In this document: positions 50,837-60,154 of the stretch, one piece after another | How positions within the stretch are numbered: the first letter of the stretch is position 1 | Layout: every line of letters starts with the position of its first letter | Source of the DNA: Streptomyces spororaveus | GTDB lineage: Bacteria > Actinomycetota > Actinomycetes > Streptomycetales > Streptomycetaceae | Reading direction: 5' to 3' | Length of the DNA: 64,000 nt | NCBI RefSeq assembly: GCF_016755875.1 | Contig: NZ_BNED01000005.1 | Coordinates: 6,601,501 to 6,665,500 of the forward strand | Program-made: the position numbers and the translations under genes | The notes under the pieces: model-generated | The model's database searches: none | What the model saw: only the letters and a program-made list of their open reading frames with translations | What the model was told of the DNA's origin: nothing

Positions 50837-51627
50837 CGCCGGGGTCGTCGTCCTTCATGGACTTCCTGGGCGCGCACTCGCCCGAGATGCTGCCCGGCAA
50901 CCGCAAGCTGCCGGAAGGCGTGATCGAGGCGCCGCACGGGACGACCATCGTCGCCGCCACCTTCCCCGGCGGGGTGGTCCTCGCCGGTGACCGGCGGGCG
51001 ACCATGGGGAACATGATCGCGCAGCGGGACATCGAGAAGGTGTTCCCCGCCGACGAGTACTCCGCCGTCGGTATCGCCGGTACGGCCGGCCTGGCCGTGG
51101 AGATGGTGAAGCTGTTCCAGCTGGAGCTGGAGCACTTCGAGAAGGTGGAGGGGACGACCCTGTCCCTGGAGGGCAAGGCCAACCGGCTCTCCACCATGAT
51201 CCGGAGCAATCTGGGGATGGCCATGCAGGGCCTGGCCGTCGTGCCGCTGTTCGCGGGGTACGACGAGGCCAAGGAGAAGGGCCGGATCTTCTCCTACGAC
51301 GTGACCGGCGGCCGCTCCGAGGAGCACGGCTACGCCGCCACCGGTTCCGGTTCGATCTTCGCCCGGGGCTCCATGAAGAAGCTCTTCCGCCCCGATCTGA
51401 CGGAGGAGCAGGCCACCACGCTGGTCGTCCAGGCGCTGTACGACGCCGCCGACGACGACTCGGCGACCGGTGGGCCGGACCTGTACCGCCACATCTACCC
51501 GATCGTCACCGTCATCACGGACGAGGGGTTCCGCAGGCTGACCGACGACGAGTCGCAGGAGCTCGCCCGTACGGTCACCAACCGTCGGCTGGAGCAGCCC
51601 GACGGCCCGCGCGCCGCCCTGCTCTGA
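50788..51627 (+). CDS. prcB: Proteasome beta subunit PrcB
   Basis: A 279-residue precursor of the catalytic 20S subunit. The propeptide covers residues 1-51 and is removed autocatalytically before Thr 52 (HG then [11 protein letters not shown]), exposing the N-terminal nucleophile. The other catalytic residues are visible: the Asp in VLAGDRRAT and the conserved GSGS turn ([11 protein letters not shown]). Fourteen copies form the two inner rings. The start is GTG at 50788 with AAGGAAA, inside the 3' end of the endonuclease VII frame, so translation of the two was once coupled. prcA follows after 46 bases. Confidence 0.97.
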   Translation: MEPNTRSTGRLPAAFLTPGSSSFMDFLGAHSPEMLPGNRKLPEGVIEAPHGTTIVAATFPGGVVLAGDRRATMGNMIAQRDIEKVFPADEYSAVGIAGTAGLAVEMVKLFQLELEHFEKVEGTTLSLEGKANRLSTMIRSNLGMAMQGLAVVPLFAGYDEAKEKGRIFSYDVTGGRSEEHGYAATGSGSIFARGSMKKLFRPDLTEEQATTLVVQALYDAADDDSATGGPDLYRHIYPIVTVITDEGFRRLTDDESQELARTVTNRRLEQPDGPRAALL

Positions 51628-51673
51628 CCATCCGTCGCCCCGTAGGAGCCCAGAAGAAAGGGACGGACAGCCG

Positions 51674-52438
51674 GTGTCGACTCCGTTCTATGTGTCACCC
51701 CAGCAGGCCATGGCCGACCGGGCGGAATACGCCCGCAAGGGCATCGCCCGCGGTCGCAGCCTGGTCGTGCTGCAGTACGCCGACGGCATCGTGTTCGTCG
51801 GCGAGAATCCGTCGCGTGCGCTGCACAAGTTCAGCGAGATCTATGACCGGATCGGCTTCGCGGCCGCCGGCAAGTACAACGAGTACGAGAACCTTCGGAT
51901 CGGTGGTGTGCGGTACGCGGATCTGCGTGGATACACCTACGACCGTGACGATGTGACGGCCCGTGGGCTGGCGAACGTCTACGCGCAGACGCTCGGCACC
52001 ATCTTCTCCTCGGCGGGTGAGAAGCCGTACGAGGTGGAGCTGGTGGTCGCGGAGGTCGGTGCGACGGCCGCGGGTGACCAGATCTACCGGCTGCCGCACG
52101 ACGGGTCGATCGTGGACGAGCACGGTTCGGTCGCGGTCGGTGGCAATGCCGAGCAGATCAGTACCTTCCTGGATCAGCGTCACCAGGACGGGATGACTCT
52201 GTCGGAGGCGTTGAAGCTGGCGGTGCAGGCGCTGTCCAGCCAGGCCAACGGCGCGGACAAGACGATTCCGGCGGAGCGGCTGGAGGTCGCGGTGCTGGAC
52301 CGTACGCGGGCGCAGCAGCGCAAGTTCAAGCGGATCCGGGGCCGGCAGCTGTCGCGGCTGCTGGAGGCGGACGTGACGGCGGCGGTGCAGGCCGATGCCG
52401 TGTCGAACGACGAGGCGCCGGAGGACGACGCCGAGTAG
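51674..52438 (+). CDS. prcA: Proteasome alpha subunit PrcA
   Basis: A 254-residue subunit that forms the outer rings of the 20S core and its substrate gate. The N terminus ([27 protein letters not shown], here as [20 protein letters not shown] then KGIARG) includes the gating residues and helix H0. The catalytic Thr is absent, as expected. The C-terminal 20 residues are acidic and flexible. The pockets between alpha subunits receive the GQYL tail of Arc. The start is GTG at 51674 with AAGAAAGG. A strong hairpin ends the operon. Confidence 0.97.
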   Translation: MSTPFYVSPQQAMADRAEYARKGIARGRSLVVLQYADGIVFVGENPSRALHKFSEIYDRIGFAAAGKYNEYENLRIGGVRYADLRGYTYDRDDVTARGLANVYAQTLGTIFSSAGEKPYEVELVVAEVGATAAGDQIYRLPHDGSIVDEHGSVAVGGNAEQISTFLDQRHQDGMTLSEALKLAVQALSSQANGADKTIPAERLEVAVLDRTRAQQRKFKRIRGRQLSRLLEADVTAAVQADAVSNDEAPEDDAE

Positions 52439-52469
52439 CCGCGCGGGCGCGTTGGCGCAGTGCAGTGGG

Positions 52470-52502
52470 AGCCCCGGTTCGCCGTTTCGGCGGGCCGGGG
52501 CT
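52470..52502. terminator. Terminator of the dop-pup-prcBA unit
   Basis: A 15-pair stem with two G-T pairs (52470-52484 with 52488-52502) and a TTT loop lies between convergent prcA and the LacI-type gene. Confidence 0.8.
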
Positions 52503-52543
52503 TCGTCGTGTCCGGCCGGTTGCGGTTGCGGCTGCGGTTGGGG

Positions 52544-53539
52544 CTACGGCGTCGGGGCCGGGCCCGTGGAGTCGCGGACGACGAGGTGGACGGGGATGTC
52601 GGGGGCGGTCCAGGTGGTGCCGTCGAGGACGGTGAGGAGGGCGGTCATGCCCTGTTCGCCGACGCGTTCGGCGGGGAGGTGGACGGTGGTGAGTTCGGGT
52701 TCGACGGCGGTGGCGAGGGCGAGGTCGTCGAAGCCGGTGACGGAGAGGTCCTCGGGGACGCGCAGGCCGAGGCGGCGGGCGGCCTTGCAGGCGCCGGCGG
52801 CGAGGATGTCGTCGTCGCAGACGACGGCGGTGGGCCGGTCCCGGGGGGTCGCCAGGGCGGTTTCCATGGCCGTACGGGCGCCGTCGACGGTGAGGGGGGC
52901 CCGTACGGTGCGCAGCTCGGCGTGGGGGCCCAGGAGGGCGCGCAGGGCTTCGGCGCGGGTGTCGAAGGTCCAGGAGTCGACGGCGGAGGCGAGGTGGAGG
53001 AAGCGGCGGTGGCCGAGGGGCAGGAGGTGTTCGGTGATCTGGCGCATGCCGTCGGCCATGTCGAGGTTGACGTGGGCGGCGGTGGTGGCGGCGGGGTCGC
53101 TGTCGAGCATGACGAGGGGGAGGGTGGCGCCGCCGATGGCGTCGAGGGCGTCGGCGGCCATGGAGGAGGCGATGACTCCGTCGAGGGCGGCGCGGGCGGA
53201 GGCGAAGGGGTCGCGGGCGGGGCCGGTGCCGTCGGGGGAGGGGTAGAGGACGACGCCGAAGCCGTGTTCGGCGGCGACGCGGGCGGCGCCGGTGTAGACG
53301 CGGGCGAAGAATTCGTTGGTGAGGGCGGGGACGACGAGGAGGGCGGTGCGGGTGGTGCCGAGGCGGAGGTTGCGGGCGGCGAGGTTGGGGCGGTAGCCGA
53401 GGCGGGTGGCGGTTTCGCGGACGTGGGTGGCGGTGCGTTCGGAGACGCGGCCGGGCCATTTGTCGGCGAGGACGAGGGAGACGGTGGCCTGGGAGACCCC
53501 GGCGGCGGTGGCCACGTCGCGGCTGGTGGGTCTCGTCAC
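52544..53539 (-). CDS. LacI/GalR-family transcription regulator
   Basis: A 331-residue repressor. The N-terminal helix-turn-helix and hinge (RDVATAAGVSQATVSLVLAD, then LGYRPNLAARNLR) are canonical LacI. The remainder is a periplasmic-binding-protein-like sensor domain ending with SVTGFDDLALATAVEPELTTV. The effector is unknown, probably a sugar. The start is GTG at 53539 with AGGAGC. It is divergent from an MFS transporter, with a 7-bp inverted repeat in the shared promoter, so it most likely controls that transporter and itself. Confidence 0.93.
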   Translation of the reverse strand: MTRPTSRDVATAAGVSQATVSLVLADKWPGRVSERTATHVRETATRLGYRPNLAARNLRLGTTRTALLVVPALTNEFFARVYTGAARVAAEHGFGVVLYPSPDGTGPARDPFASARAALDGVIASSMAADALDAIGGATLPLVMLDSDPAATTAAHVNLDMADGMRQITEHLLPLGHRRFLHLASAVDSWTFDTRAEALRALLGPHAELRTVRAPLTVDGARTAMETALATPRDRPTAVVCDDDILAAGACKAARRLGLRVPEDLSVTGFDDLALATAVEPELTTVHLPAERVGEQGMTALLTVLDGTTWTAPDIPVHLVVRDSTGPAPTP

Positions 53540-53612
53540 AGGGGGCTCCTGAAGCGGCAGGTCGGGGGGTGTGGCGGGGTCCGTGGAGTGGACCGGTGGA
53601 CTGCGGCCATGG

Positions 53613-53639
53613 TACGTATGACGAGTCACGTTATACGTA
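53613..53639. promoter_or_regulatory. Inverted repeat in the LacI-MFS divergent promoter
   Basis: TACGTAT (53613-53619) and ATACGTA (53633-53639) are exact inverse complements spaced by 13 bases, with a nested TGAC-GA-GTCA. It is a candidate LacI-family operator, 74 bases from the regulator start and 44 from the transporter start. Confidence 0.55.
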
Positions 53640-53682
53640 TTACTTGGTACTCCCGGCTGGATCCGGGCAGAAGGGGGCGGTC

Positions 53683-54945
53683 ATGGCCGCGGGATACGCG
53701 GAGCTGCTGAGGACCCGGCACGCCGCGAGGCTGCTGGTGGGCACGCTCGTGGGCCGGCTGCCCAATGCCACGGGGCCGATCGCGATCGTGCTGTTCACGC
53801 GTGCCGAGGGGGGCAGCTACAGCCTGGCGGGGGCGCTGGCCGCCGCGTACGGGCTGGCGAATGCGGTGGGCCAGCCGCTGCTGGGGCGGGCCGTGGACCT
53901 GTTCGGGCAGCCGCGGGTGCAGCTGCCGGCCGCGGTGGTGTCCGCGCTGGGCATGGTGTGGCTGGCGCTCTCGGGTACGGGGTCGGCGGTGGCCGCGTAC
54001 GCCGCGGTGGTGGTGGCGGGGCTGTTCACGCCGCCGCTGGAGGGCGGGCTGCGGGCGCTGTGGCCGGGTGTGCTGGGCGGCCGTGAGGAGAAGGTGCACG
54101 CGGCGTACGCGATGGACGCGGTGGCCCAGGAGGTCATGTTCACCGTGGGTCCGCTGCTGGTGACGCTGTTCGTGGCGATGTGGTCGCCGGCGGGGGCGCT
54201 GCTGGCGCTGAACGCGATCGGTGTGCTGGGCGCGCTGTCCGTGGTGGTGAGCGAGCCGTCGCGGAAGTGGCGTTCGGAGCCGCGGGAGGCGCACTGGCTG
54301 GGGGCGCTGCGTTCGCGGGGGCTGCTGGCGCTGCTGGGCGCGTTCTTCTTCGTGGGGATGGCGCTGGGTTCGATCACGGTGGCGGGTGTGGCGTACGCGG
54401 ACGACCACGGCGGCCAGGCGGTCTACGGCTGGCTGATGGCGGCGCTGGGGCTGGGCGCGCTGATCGGTGGGGTGTTCTACGGTGCGCGGCAGTGGGCGGG
54501 TGCGCCGGAGCGGCGGCTGCGGCTGCTGGTGGGTCTGCTGGCGGTCTGCTATCTGCCGTTGATGCTGGTTCCGGGTGCGGTGGCGATGACGGGGCTGTCG
54601 GCGCTGTCGGGTGTGTTCCTGGCGCCGGCGCTGGCGTGTGCGTTCATCGTCGTGGACCGGCATGCCCCGGCGGGCACGGTGACGGAGGCGTTCTCGTGGC
54701 TGGTGACGTTCTTCGGGGTGGGTGCGGCGATCGGTACGGCGGCGGCGGGGCCGGCGGTGGAGCTGGGCGGTACGGCGGCGGGCTTCGGTGTGGCGAGCGT
54801 GGCGGGCGGATCGGCGCTGGTGGTTCTGATGGTCACTCAGCGGGCGCTGGCAACCGGCGGGCGCAGTCGCGCGGTGGCGGGTTCGTCCGACGGTGTGTCG
54901 GAGGATGCGCGTGACGTGCGGTCCCAGGCGGCGTCGGCGTCCTGA
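53683..54945 (+). CDS. MFS transporter
   Basis: A 420-residue transporter of the major facilitator superfamily with about twelve hydrophobic helices. A loop motif between helices 2 and 3 (GQPLLGRAVDLFGQPR) is the MFS signature. The C-terminal 40 residues are polar. The substrate is unknown; with a LacI-type regulator next to it, a sugar or glycoside is one option, and drug export another. The ATG at 53683 has AGGGGG. The regulator-transporter pair interrupts the otherwise proteasome-related stretch between prcA and pafA. Confidence 0.9.
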   Translation: MAAGYAELLRTRHAARLLVGTLVGRLPNATGPIAIVLFTRAEGGSYSLAGALAAAYGLANAVGQPLLGRAVDLFGQPRVQLPAAVVSALGMVWLALSGTGSAVAAYAAVVVAGLFTPPLEGGLRALWPGVLGGREEKVHAAYAMDAVAQEVMFTVGPLLVTLFVAMWSPAGALLALNAIGVLGALSVVVSEPSRKWRSEPREAHWLGALRSRGLLALLGAFFFVGMALGSITVAGVAYADDHGGQAVYGWLMAALGLGALIGGVFYGARQWAGAPERRLRLLVGLLAVCYLPLMLVPGAVAMTGLSALSGVFLAPALACAFIVVDRHAPAGTVTEAFSWLVTFFGVGAAIGTAAAGPAVELGGTAAGFGVASVAGGSALVVLMVTQRALATGGRSRAVAGSSDGVSEDARDVRSQAASAS

Positions 54946-54963
54946 TCGGCGGGTGTGCGGGAT

Positions 54964-55000
54964 GGGCCGATCGGGCCGAGATCGGGGCGCCGATCGGCCC
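54964..55000 (+). terminator. Terminator of the MFS gene
   Basis: A perfect 11-bp stem (54964-54974 with 54990-55000) lies 18 bases after the stop. Confidence 0.7.
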
Positions 55001-55061
55001 GCTGACGGGAACTGATCGAAACGGCGCTCCCGAACCCGGTTTCAGAAGAGGGCAGAAGGCG

Positions 55062-55067
55062 TAATGT
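55062..55067 (+). promoter_or_regulatory. -10 box, leaderless promoter of pafA
   Basis: TAATGT ends six bases before the pafA ATG and no ribosome site is near. GTTTCA at 55039 is a possible -35. Confidence 0.5.
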
Positions 55068-55073
55068 TCAGTC

Positions 55074-56435
55074 ATGGACCGCCGCATTTTCGGGCTGGAG
55101 AACGAGTACGGCGTCACGTGCACGTTCAGGGGACAGCGCCGACTGTCTCCTGACGAAGTGGCGCGCTACCTCTTCCGCCGTGTTGTGTCATGGGGCCGCA
55201 GCAGCAATGTCTTCCTGCGGAACGGCGCCCGCCTGTACCTCGACGTGGGTTCGCATCCGGAATATGCAACTCCCGAATGCGACAACGTGACCGAGCTGGT
55301 CACTCACGACAAAGCAGGCGAGCGCATTCTCGAAGGTCTGCTCGTCGACGCCGAACGCCGCCTGCACGAGGAGGGAATCGCGGGCGACGTCTATCTCTTC
55401 AAGAACAACACCGACTCGGCGGGCAACTCGTACGGCTGCCACGAGAACTACCTGGTGGCCCGGCACGGGGAATTCTCCCGCCTGGCGGACATTCTCATTC
55501 CGTTCCTTGTCACGCGGCAGTTGATCTGCGGCGCCGGCAAGGTGCTGCAGACGCCGCGCGGTGCGGTCTACTGCGTGAGCCAGCGGGCCGAGCACATCTG
55601 GGAGGGCGTCAGCTCTGCCACGACCCGCTCGCGGCCGATCATCAACACCCGGGACGAGCCGCACGCGGACGCCGAGCGCTACCGCAGGCTGCACGTCATC
55701 GTGGGCGACTCGAACATGTCCGAGACGACCATGCTGCTCAAGGTCGGGGCCACCGATCTGGTGCTGCGCATGATCGAGGCGGGCACGGTGATGCGGGACC
55801 TGACCCTGGAGAACCCGATCCGGGCGATCCGTGAGGTCAGTCACGACATCACGGGTCAGCGCAAGGTGCGTCTGGCGAGCGGCCGGGAGGCCTCGGCGCT
55901 GGAGATCCAGCGGGAGTACTACGACAAGGCGGTGGACTTCGCCGAGCGCCGGGGGATCCGTACCGGTGTGGTGGACCAGGTGCTGGAACTGTGGGGTCGC
56001 ACGCTGGACGCGATCGACGCGGAGGACCTGGAGCGGATCGGGACCGAGATCGACTGGGTCATGAAGTACCAGCTGATCGAGCGGTACCGGGCGAAGCACA
56101 ACATGACCATGTCGAATCCGCGGGTGGCTCAGATAGACCTCGCGTATCACGACATCCACCGTCGGCGCGGGCTGTACTACCTGCTGGAGCGCAAGGGGCA
56201 GGCGGCGCGGATCTGCAACGACCTGAAGATCTTCGAGGGCAAGTCGGTGCCCCCGCAGACGACGCGGGCGCGGTTGCGCGGGGACTTCATCCGCCGGGCT
56301 CAGGAGCAGCGGCGGGACTTCACGGTGGACTGGGTGCACCTGAAGCTCAATGACCAGGCGCAGCGGACGGTGCTGTGCAAGGACCCGTTCCGGTCGGTGG
56401 ACGACCGGGTGGAGAAGCTGATCGCGGGGATGTAG
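55074..56435 (+). CDS. pafA: Pup ligase PafA
   Basis: A 453-residue ligase that activates Pup's C-terminal Glu with ATP as a phosphoester and joins it to substrate lysines. The start [13 protein letters not shown] gives the Mg/ATP Glu 9. Asp 57 in [15 protein letters not shown] is the catalytic base. [16 protein letters not shown] and [16 protein letters not shown] are shared with Dop, but the Dop-specific loop is missing, as expected for PafA. The upstream TAATGT box suggests a leaderless mRNA. A perfect terminator follows, so the FKBP genes are a separate unit. Confidence 0.98.
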   Translation: MDRRIFGLENEYGVTCTFRGQRRLSPDEVARYLFRRVVSWGRSSNVFLRNGARLYLDVGSHPEYATPECDNVTELVTHDKAGERILEGLLVDAERRLHEEGIAGDVYLFKNNTDSAGNSYGCHENYLVARHGEFSRLADILIPFLVTRQLICGAGKVLQTPRGAVYCVSQRAEHIWEGVSSATTRSRPIINTRDEPHADAERYRRLHVIVGDSNMSETTMLLKVGATDLVLRMIEAGTVMRDLTLENPIRAIREVSHDITGQRKVRLASGREASALEIQREYYDKAVDFAERRGIRTGVVDQVLELWGRTLDAIDAEDLERIGTEIDWVMKYQLIERYRAKHNMTMSNPRVAQIDLAYHDIHRRRGLYYLLERKGQAARICNDLKIFEGKSVPPQTTRARLRGDFIRRAQEQRRDFTVDWVHLKLNDQAQRTVLCKDPFRSVDDRVEKLIAGM

Positions 56436-56475
56436 GACCCGCAGAGTGGCCGCAGTGTGACATCGCACTCCTCAT

Positions 56476-56508
56476 CAGGGCCCCGTACGTCTCTCGTACG
56501 GGGCCCTG
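56476..56508 (+). terminator. Terminator of pafA
   Basis: A perfect 14-bp stem (56476-56489 with 56495-56508) closes on a five-base loop. Confidence 0.88.
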
Positions 56509-56562
56509 TCCACGGCTTAGAGTGGCGAGCGACCGCTTTGCCGCCTGAGATCTGAGGAACAC

Positions 56563-57504
56563 GTGCGCCGACTTGCCGGCCTGCTTGTCGTACCCCTGCT
56601 GCTGCTGACGACCGCAGCGTGTGGCGACGACAGCGGCTCCGACTCCGCCCAGATGAAGAACGGGGCGCCCGCGATCACCAAGGGTGCCGCCTTCGGGGAG
56701 ACGCCCACCCTGTCGAAGGGGAAGGGCGCGCCGCCCAAGGATCTGAAGGTGGTGACCATCAGCGAGGGCGCCGGGCAGGTACTCAAGAAGAACGACATCG
56801 CGCAGGTCCACTACCTCGGCCAGGTGTGGGACGGCAACGAGGCGTTCGACAAGAGCTTCGGGCGGCCCGCGCCGTTCGACCTGACGATCGGCGCCGGCGC
56901 CGTCATCAAGGGCTGGGACCAGGGCCTGGAGGGTCAGAAGGTCGGCAGCCGTGTCGAGCTGGTGATCCCGCCTGACCTCGGCTACGGCGCCCAGGGCTCG
57001 CCCCCGAAGATCAAGGGGAACGCGACGCTGGTCTTCGTCGTGGACATCGTCAAGGGCACGACCGTCCCGGCCTCGGCCGCGGGCAAGGAAGTCGCCCAGG
57101 AGAACAAGGACCTGCCCAAGGTCGGCACGAACGCGGACGGCAAGGAAGTCTCCGTGACCGTCCCGAAGGACACGGCCGAGCCCACCAAGGTGGTCTCGAA
57201 CTACGTCCTGGAGGGTGACGGCCCGGTGGTCAAGGACACCGACAGCGTCGTGGTCAAGTTCAACGGCAAGACCTGGAAGGACGACAAGTCCTTCGAGAGC
57301 ACCTACACCAGTGACCAGACGGTCACCTGGCCGCTGAGTGAGCTTTCGGTCAAGGGTCTGAAGGACGGACTGGTCGGCAAGAAGGCCGGCAGTCGCATCC
57401 TGCTGGTCATCCCGCCGGACCAGGCCTTCGGGGACAAGGAGCAGGGCACCATCCCGGCCAAGTCGACGCTCGTCTTCAGTCTCGACATCCTCGCGGTGAT
57501 GTAA
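56563..57504 (+). CDS. FKBP-type peptidyl-prolyl isomerase lipoprotein, two domains
   Basis: A 313-residue lipoprotein. The signal peptide ends in LTTAAC, giving lipid-modified Cys 20. Two FKBP domains follow. The first is well conserved (QVHYLGQVWDGNEAFDKSF, VIKGWDQGLEGQKVGSRVEL); the second is more divergent (KTWKDDKSFEST, KGLKDGLVGKKAGSRILLV). It probably helps fold secreted proteins on the outer face of the membrane. The start is GTG at 56563 with TGAGGAAC. It is followed after 43 bases by a single-domain cytoplasmic FKBP, most likely in the same operon. Confidence 0.93.
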   Translation: MRRLAGLLVVPLLLLTTAACGDDSGSDSAQMKNGAPAITKGAAFGETPTLSKGKGAPPKDLKVVTISEGAGQVLKKNDIAQVHYLGQVWDGNEAFDKSFGRPAPFDLTIGAGAVIKGWDQGLEGQKVGSRVELVIPPDLGYGAQGSPPKIKGNATLVFVVDIVKGTTVPASAAGKEVAQENKDLPKVGTNADGKEVSVTVPKDTAEPTKVVSNYVLEGDGPVVKDTDSVVVKFNGKTWKDDKSFESTYTSDQTVTWPLSELSVKGLKDGLVGKKAGSRILLVIPPDQAFGDKEQGTIPAKSTLVFSLDILAVM

Positions 57505-57547
57505 GACTGTTCCGGTTGACCATTTCGTACGTATGAGGAGAAGTTCC

Positions 57548-57925
57548 GTGAGTGACCTGCAGAAGCCCGAGATCGACTTCCCCGGCGGCGAGCCCCCGAA
57601 GGACCTCGAGATCGAGGACATCTGGCTGGGCGACGGTGCCGAGGCCAAGAAGGGTGACCGGGTCTCCGTCCACTACGTGGGTGTGGCCTTCTCCACCGGC
57701 GAGGAGTTCGACGCCTCCTGGAACCGCGGTTCCGCGCTCCAGTTCCAGCTCGGCATCGGTCAGGTCATCGCCGGCTGGGACCAGGGTGTCCAGGGCATGA
57801 AGGTCGGCGGCCGCCGCAAGCTGGTCATCCCCGCCCACCTCGCCTACGGCGACCGCGGCGCGGGCGGCGCGATCGCCCCGGGCGAGACGCTGATCTTCGT
57901 CTGCGACCTGGTCAAGGTCGGCTGA
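57548..57925 (+). CDS. FKBP-type peptidyl-prolyl isomerase, cytoplasmic
   Basis: A 125-residue single FKBP domain without signal peptide. Active-site residues are in VSVHYVGVAFSTGEEFDASW, GQVIAGWDQGVQGMKVGGRR and LVIPAHLAYGDRGAGG. It catalyses proline cis/trans isomerisation and may bind FK506-like macrolides. The start is GTG at 57548 with GAGGAG eight bases upstream. The position next to pafA and pafBC is usual in Streptomyces by my recollection, but no direct link to pupylation is known. A strong terminator with a T run follows. Confidence 0.95.
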   Translation: MSDLQKPEIDFPGGEPPKDLEIEDIWLGDGAEAKKGDRVSVHYVGVAFSTGEEFDASWNRGSALQFQLGIGQVIAGWDQGVQGMKVGGRRKLVIPAHLAYGDRGAGGAIAPGETLIFVCDLVKVG

Positions 57926-57947
57926 TCCGGACATCCGCGATCGGTGC

Positions 57948-57977
57948 AGGGGCCCCCGCCGTCCGGCGGGGGCCCCT
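57948..57977 (+). terminator. Terminator of the FKBP genes
   Basis: A perfect 13-bp stem (57948-57960 with 57965-57977) is followed by a run of five T. Confidence 0.92.
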
Positions 57978-58098
57978 CGCTTTTTGCCCGGGCGCGCCGG
58001 GGCGGTACGGTCAGCGGTCAACGGGTCCGTCCGCATCGGGCCGCAGCCCGTGTGACGGTCCGACGGATGTGCAGGCGGAGAAGGGCGGAAGGGCGTCG

Positions 58099-59055
58099 AT
58101 GGCGATTGCCAAGGCCGAGCGGCTGATGAACCTGGCGCTGTGTCTGCTGGGGACCCGACGGCCGCTCAGCAAGCGGGAGTTGCGCGGTTCCATCGAGGCC
58201 TACATGGAGGCCGGCAACGACGAGTCCTTCAACCGCATGTTCGAGCGGGACAAGGACGACCTGCGTGAACTCGGCCTCGTCATCGAGACGGTGGAGAACC
58301 TGGACGGTGAGACGGGCTACCTGGCCCGCCGGGACAGCAACCGGCTGCCTCCCGTCTCCCTCGACGCCGAGGAGGCCGCCGCCCTGGGGCTGGCGGCCAA
58401 GGTCTGGCAGCAGGCGCGGCTGGCGGGGGCCGCCAGCGGGGCTCTGCAGAAGCTGCGCGCGGGCGGGATGCCCGAGGCCGAGGACCCGTACGAGGGTCAG
58501 CACAGCGCGATCGAGCCGCGCATCCCGGTCCACGAGGCGGCCTTCGAACCGCTGATGCTGGCCTGCCGGGACCGCCGGCCGGTGGTCTTCGACTACCGCA
58601 AGTCCACCGCCGCCCGGCCCGAGGCCCGTCAGGTGGAGCCCTGGGCGCTGGAGTGCTGGCGCGGCCACTGGTACCTGGCCGGTTACGACCGGGACCGCGG
58701 GGCGGAGCGCGTGTTCCGGCTCTCCCGCATCACCGGCAAGGTCCGCTCCCGGGCCGCGAAGTACACCGCCGAGGTGCCGGACGTGGTGACCGTACGGGAG
58801 ACCGTGGCGAGCTGGGCCGGGGAGAGCGCGGACCGCAGCGCGCTGATCCGGCTGCGGACCGGGGCGGGCTACCCGCTGCGGGCCAAGGCCACCGCGGTGC
58901 GCGAGGGCGGGGACGGCTGGGACGAGCTGGAGATCCCCTACGGGCACGGGCTGGACGCCTGGCTGGTGGAGTTCGGGCCCGACGTCGTCGTGGTCGGCCC
59001 CGAGGACCTGCGGGCGGACGTGGTGGACCGGCTGCGGGCCGTCGCCGGGGCCTGA
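58099..59055 (+). CDS. pafB: DNA-damage transcription activator subunit PafB
   Basis: A 318-residue regulator that acts with PafC to switch on DNA-repair genes independently of LexA. An N-terminal winged helix-turn-helix (AERLMNLALCLLGTRRPLSKREL) is followed by a WYL domain with the signature GHWYLAGYDRDRGAERVFRL, which senses a nucleic-acid damage signal, and a C-terminal WCX-type extension. The start is ATG at 58099 with GGAAGGG. pafC lies 116 bases downstream; in mycobacteria the two genes are adjacent to pafA, here separated by FKBP genes. Confidence 0.95.
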   Translation: MAIAKAERLMNLALCLLGTRRPLSKRELRGSIEAYMEAGNDESFNRMFERDKDDLRELGLVIETVENLDGETGYLARRDSNRLPPVSLDAEEAAALGLAAKVWQQARLAGAASGALQKLRAGGMPEAEDPYEGQHSAIEPRIPVHEAAFEPLMLACRDRRPVVFDYRKSTAARPEARQVEPWALECWRGHWYLAGYDRDRGAERVFRLSRITGKVRSRAAKYTAEVPDVVTVRETVASWAGESADRSALIRLRTGAGYPLRAKATAVREGGDGWDELEIPYGHGLDAWLVEFGPDVVVVGPEDLRADVVDRLRAVAGA

Positions 59056-59171
59056 CCGGGGTTCGACCCAGGGGCCCGACCCCGGGCCCGCGGGCCCGGC
59101 GGCCGATCCGCGGCCGCACCGCTCGATCGAGCGACATCCACCGACGTGCCCTGAGGGGGAGACGTACCAGC

Positions 59172-60140
59172 ATGGCTGCCAACGCCATCGACCAGACCCG
59201 CCGGATGCTGTCCCTGGTGACCTACCTGCGCGAGCGCCCCGGTGCGCACGTCGCGGACGTCGCGCGCGCCTTCGGGATCACCGAGGACGAGCTGATCTCG
59301 GACCTCGACGTGCTGCCCATGTGCGGGACGAGCTTCCGGGGCGGGGACCTGCTCGACATCGACACCGACGGGGAGCGCATCTGGTGGCGCAATCCCGACG
59401 CGTCGGGGGAGTCCACCGCCGAGCCGCTGCGGCTGGCCGCCGACGAGGCGACCGCGCTGCTGGTGGCCGCGCGCGCCGTGGCCACCCTGCCCGGGCTGCG
59501 CGAGAGCGACCGCGACGCCCTGCTGCGGGCCACGGCCAAGCTGGAGGCGGCCGCGGGCGAGGTGGCCGGGGCCAGCTCCCGGCTGTCGGTGACCTTCGAG
59601 TCCGAGGGCGGGGTCTTCGCGGACGTCGACCGGGCCATCGCGGAACGCCGGCGGCTGTGGCTGCGCTACTACTCGCCCGCCCGGGACGAGCTCACCGAGC
59701 GCAAGGTCGACCCGATCCGGCTCTTCGCGGTGGGACACACGTACATGGAGGGCTGGTGCCACCTCTCGGAGGCGCGGCGCACCTTCCGCCTCGACCGGGT
59801 CGCGGAGATCCGGCTGCTGGACGAGCGGGCCGAACCGCCCGCCATCGAGGCTCGCGACCTGTCCGAAGGCCTGGTCCAGCCGGCCGCCGAGGACCCGGAG
59901 GTCGTCGTCGAGGTCGGGCCGGGCGGGCGCTGGGTCGCCGAGTACTACCCGCACGACAGTGCGGAGGAGCTGGCCGGGGGCGGTCTGCGGATCACCCTGC
60001 GCAGCCCGGACCCGGCCTCGCTGCGCCGGCTGGCGCTGCGGCTGGGCCGTGAGGGCCGGATCGTCGCTCCGGCCGAGCTGGCGGACAGCGCGCGCAGCGC
60101 CGCCCGGGAGGCACTGGCGGGGTACGGGGAACAGGTCTGA
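59172..60140 (+). CDS. pafC: DNA-damage transcription activator subunit PafC
   Basis: A 322-residue partner of PafB with the same HTH-WYL-extension layout. The helix-turn-helix is at residues 10-60 (LERPGAHVADVARAFG-like, here RERPGAHVADVARAFGITED). In the WYL region the motif reads GWCHLSEARRTFRLDRV, so W-Y-L is replaced by W-C-H while the following Arg-rich segment is kept. The heterodimer binds RNA polymerase and remodels recognition of promoters with a TTGTCRGTG box. The ATG at 59172 has GGGGGAGA. A zinc-ribbon gene begins 14 bases downstream. Confidence 0.94.
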   Translation: MAANAIDQTRRMLSLVTYLRERPGAHVADVARAFGITEDELISDLDVLPMCGTSFRGGDLLDIDTDGERIWWRNPDASGESTAEPLRLAADEATALLVAARAVATLPGLRESDRDALLRATAKLEAAAGEVAGASSRLSVTFESEGGVFADVDRAIAERRRLWLRYYSPARDELTERKVDPIRLFAVGHTYMEGWCHLSEARRTFRLDRVAEIRLLDERAEPPAIEARDLSEGLVQPAAEDPEVVVEVGPGGRWVAEYYPHDSAEELAGGGLRITLRSPDPASLRRLALRLGREGRIVAPAELADSARSAAREALAGYGEQV

Positions 60141-60154
60141 GGGGAGCGCGGTCG

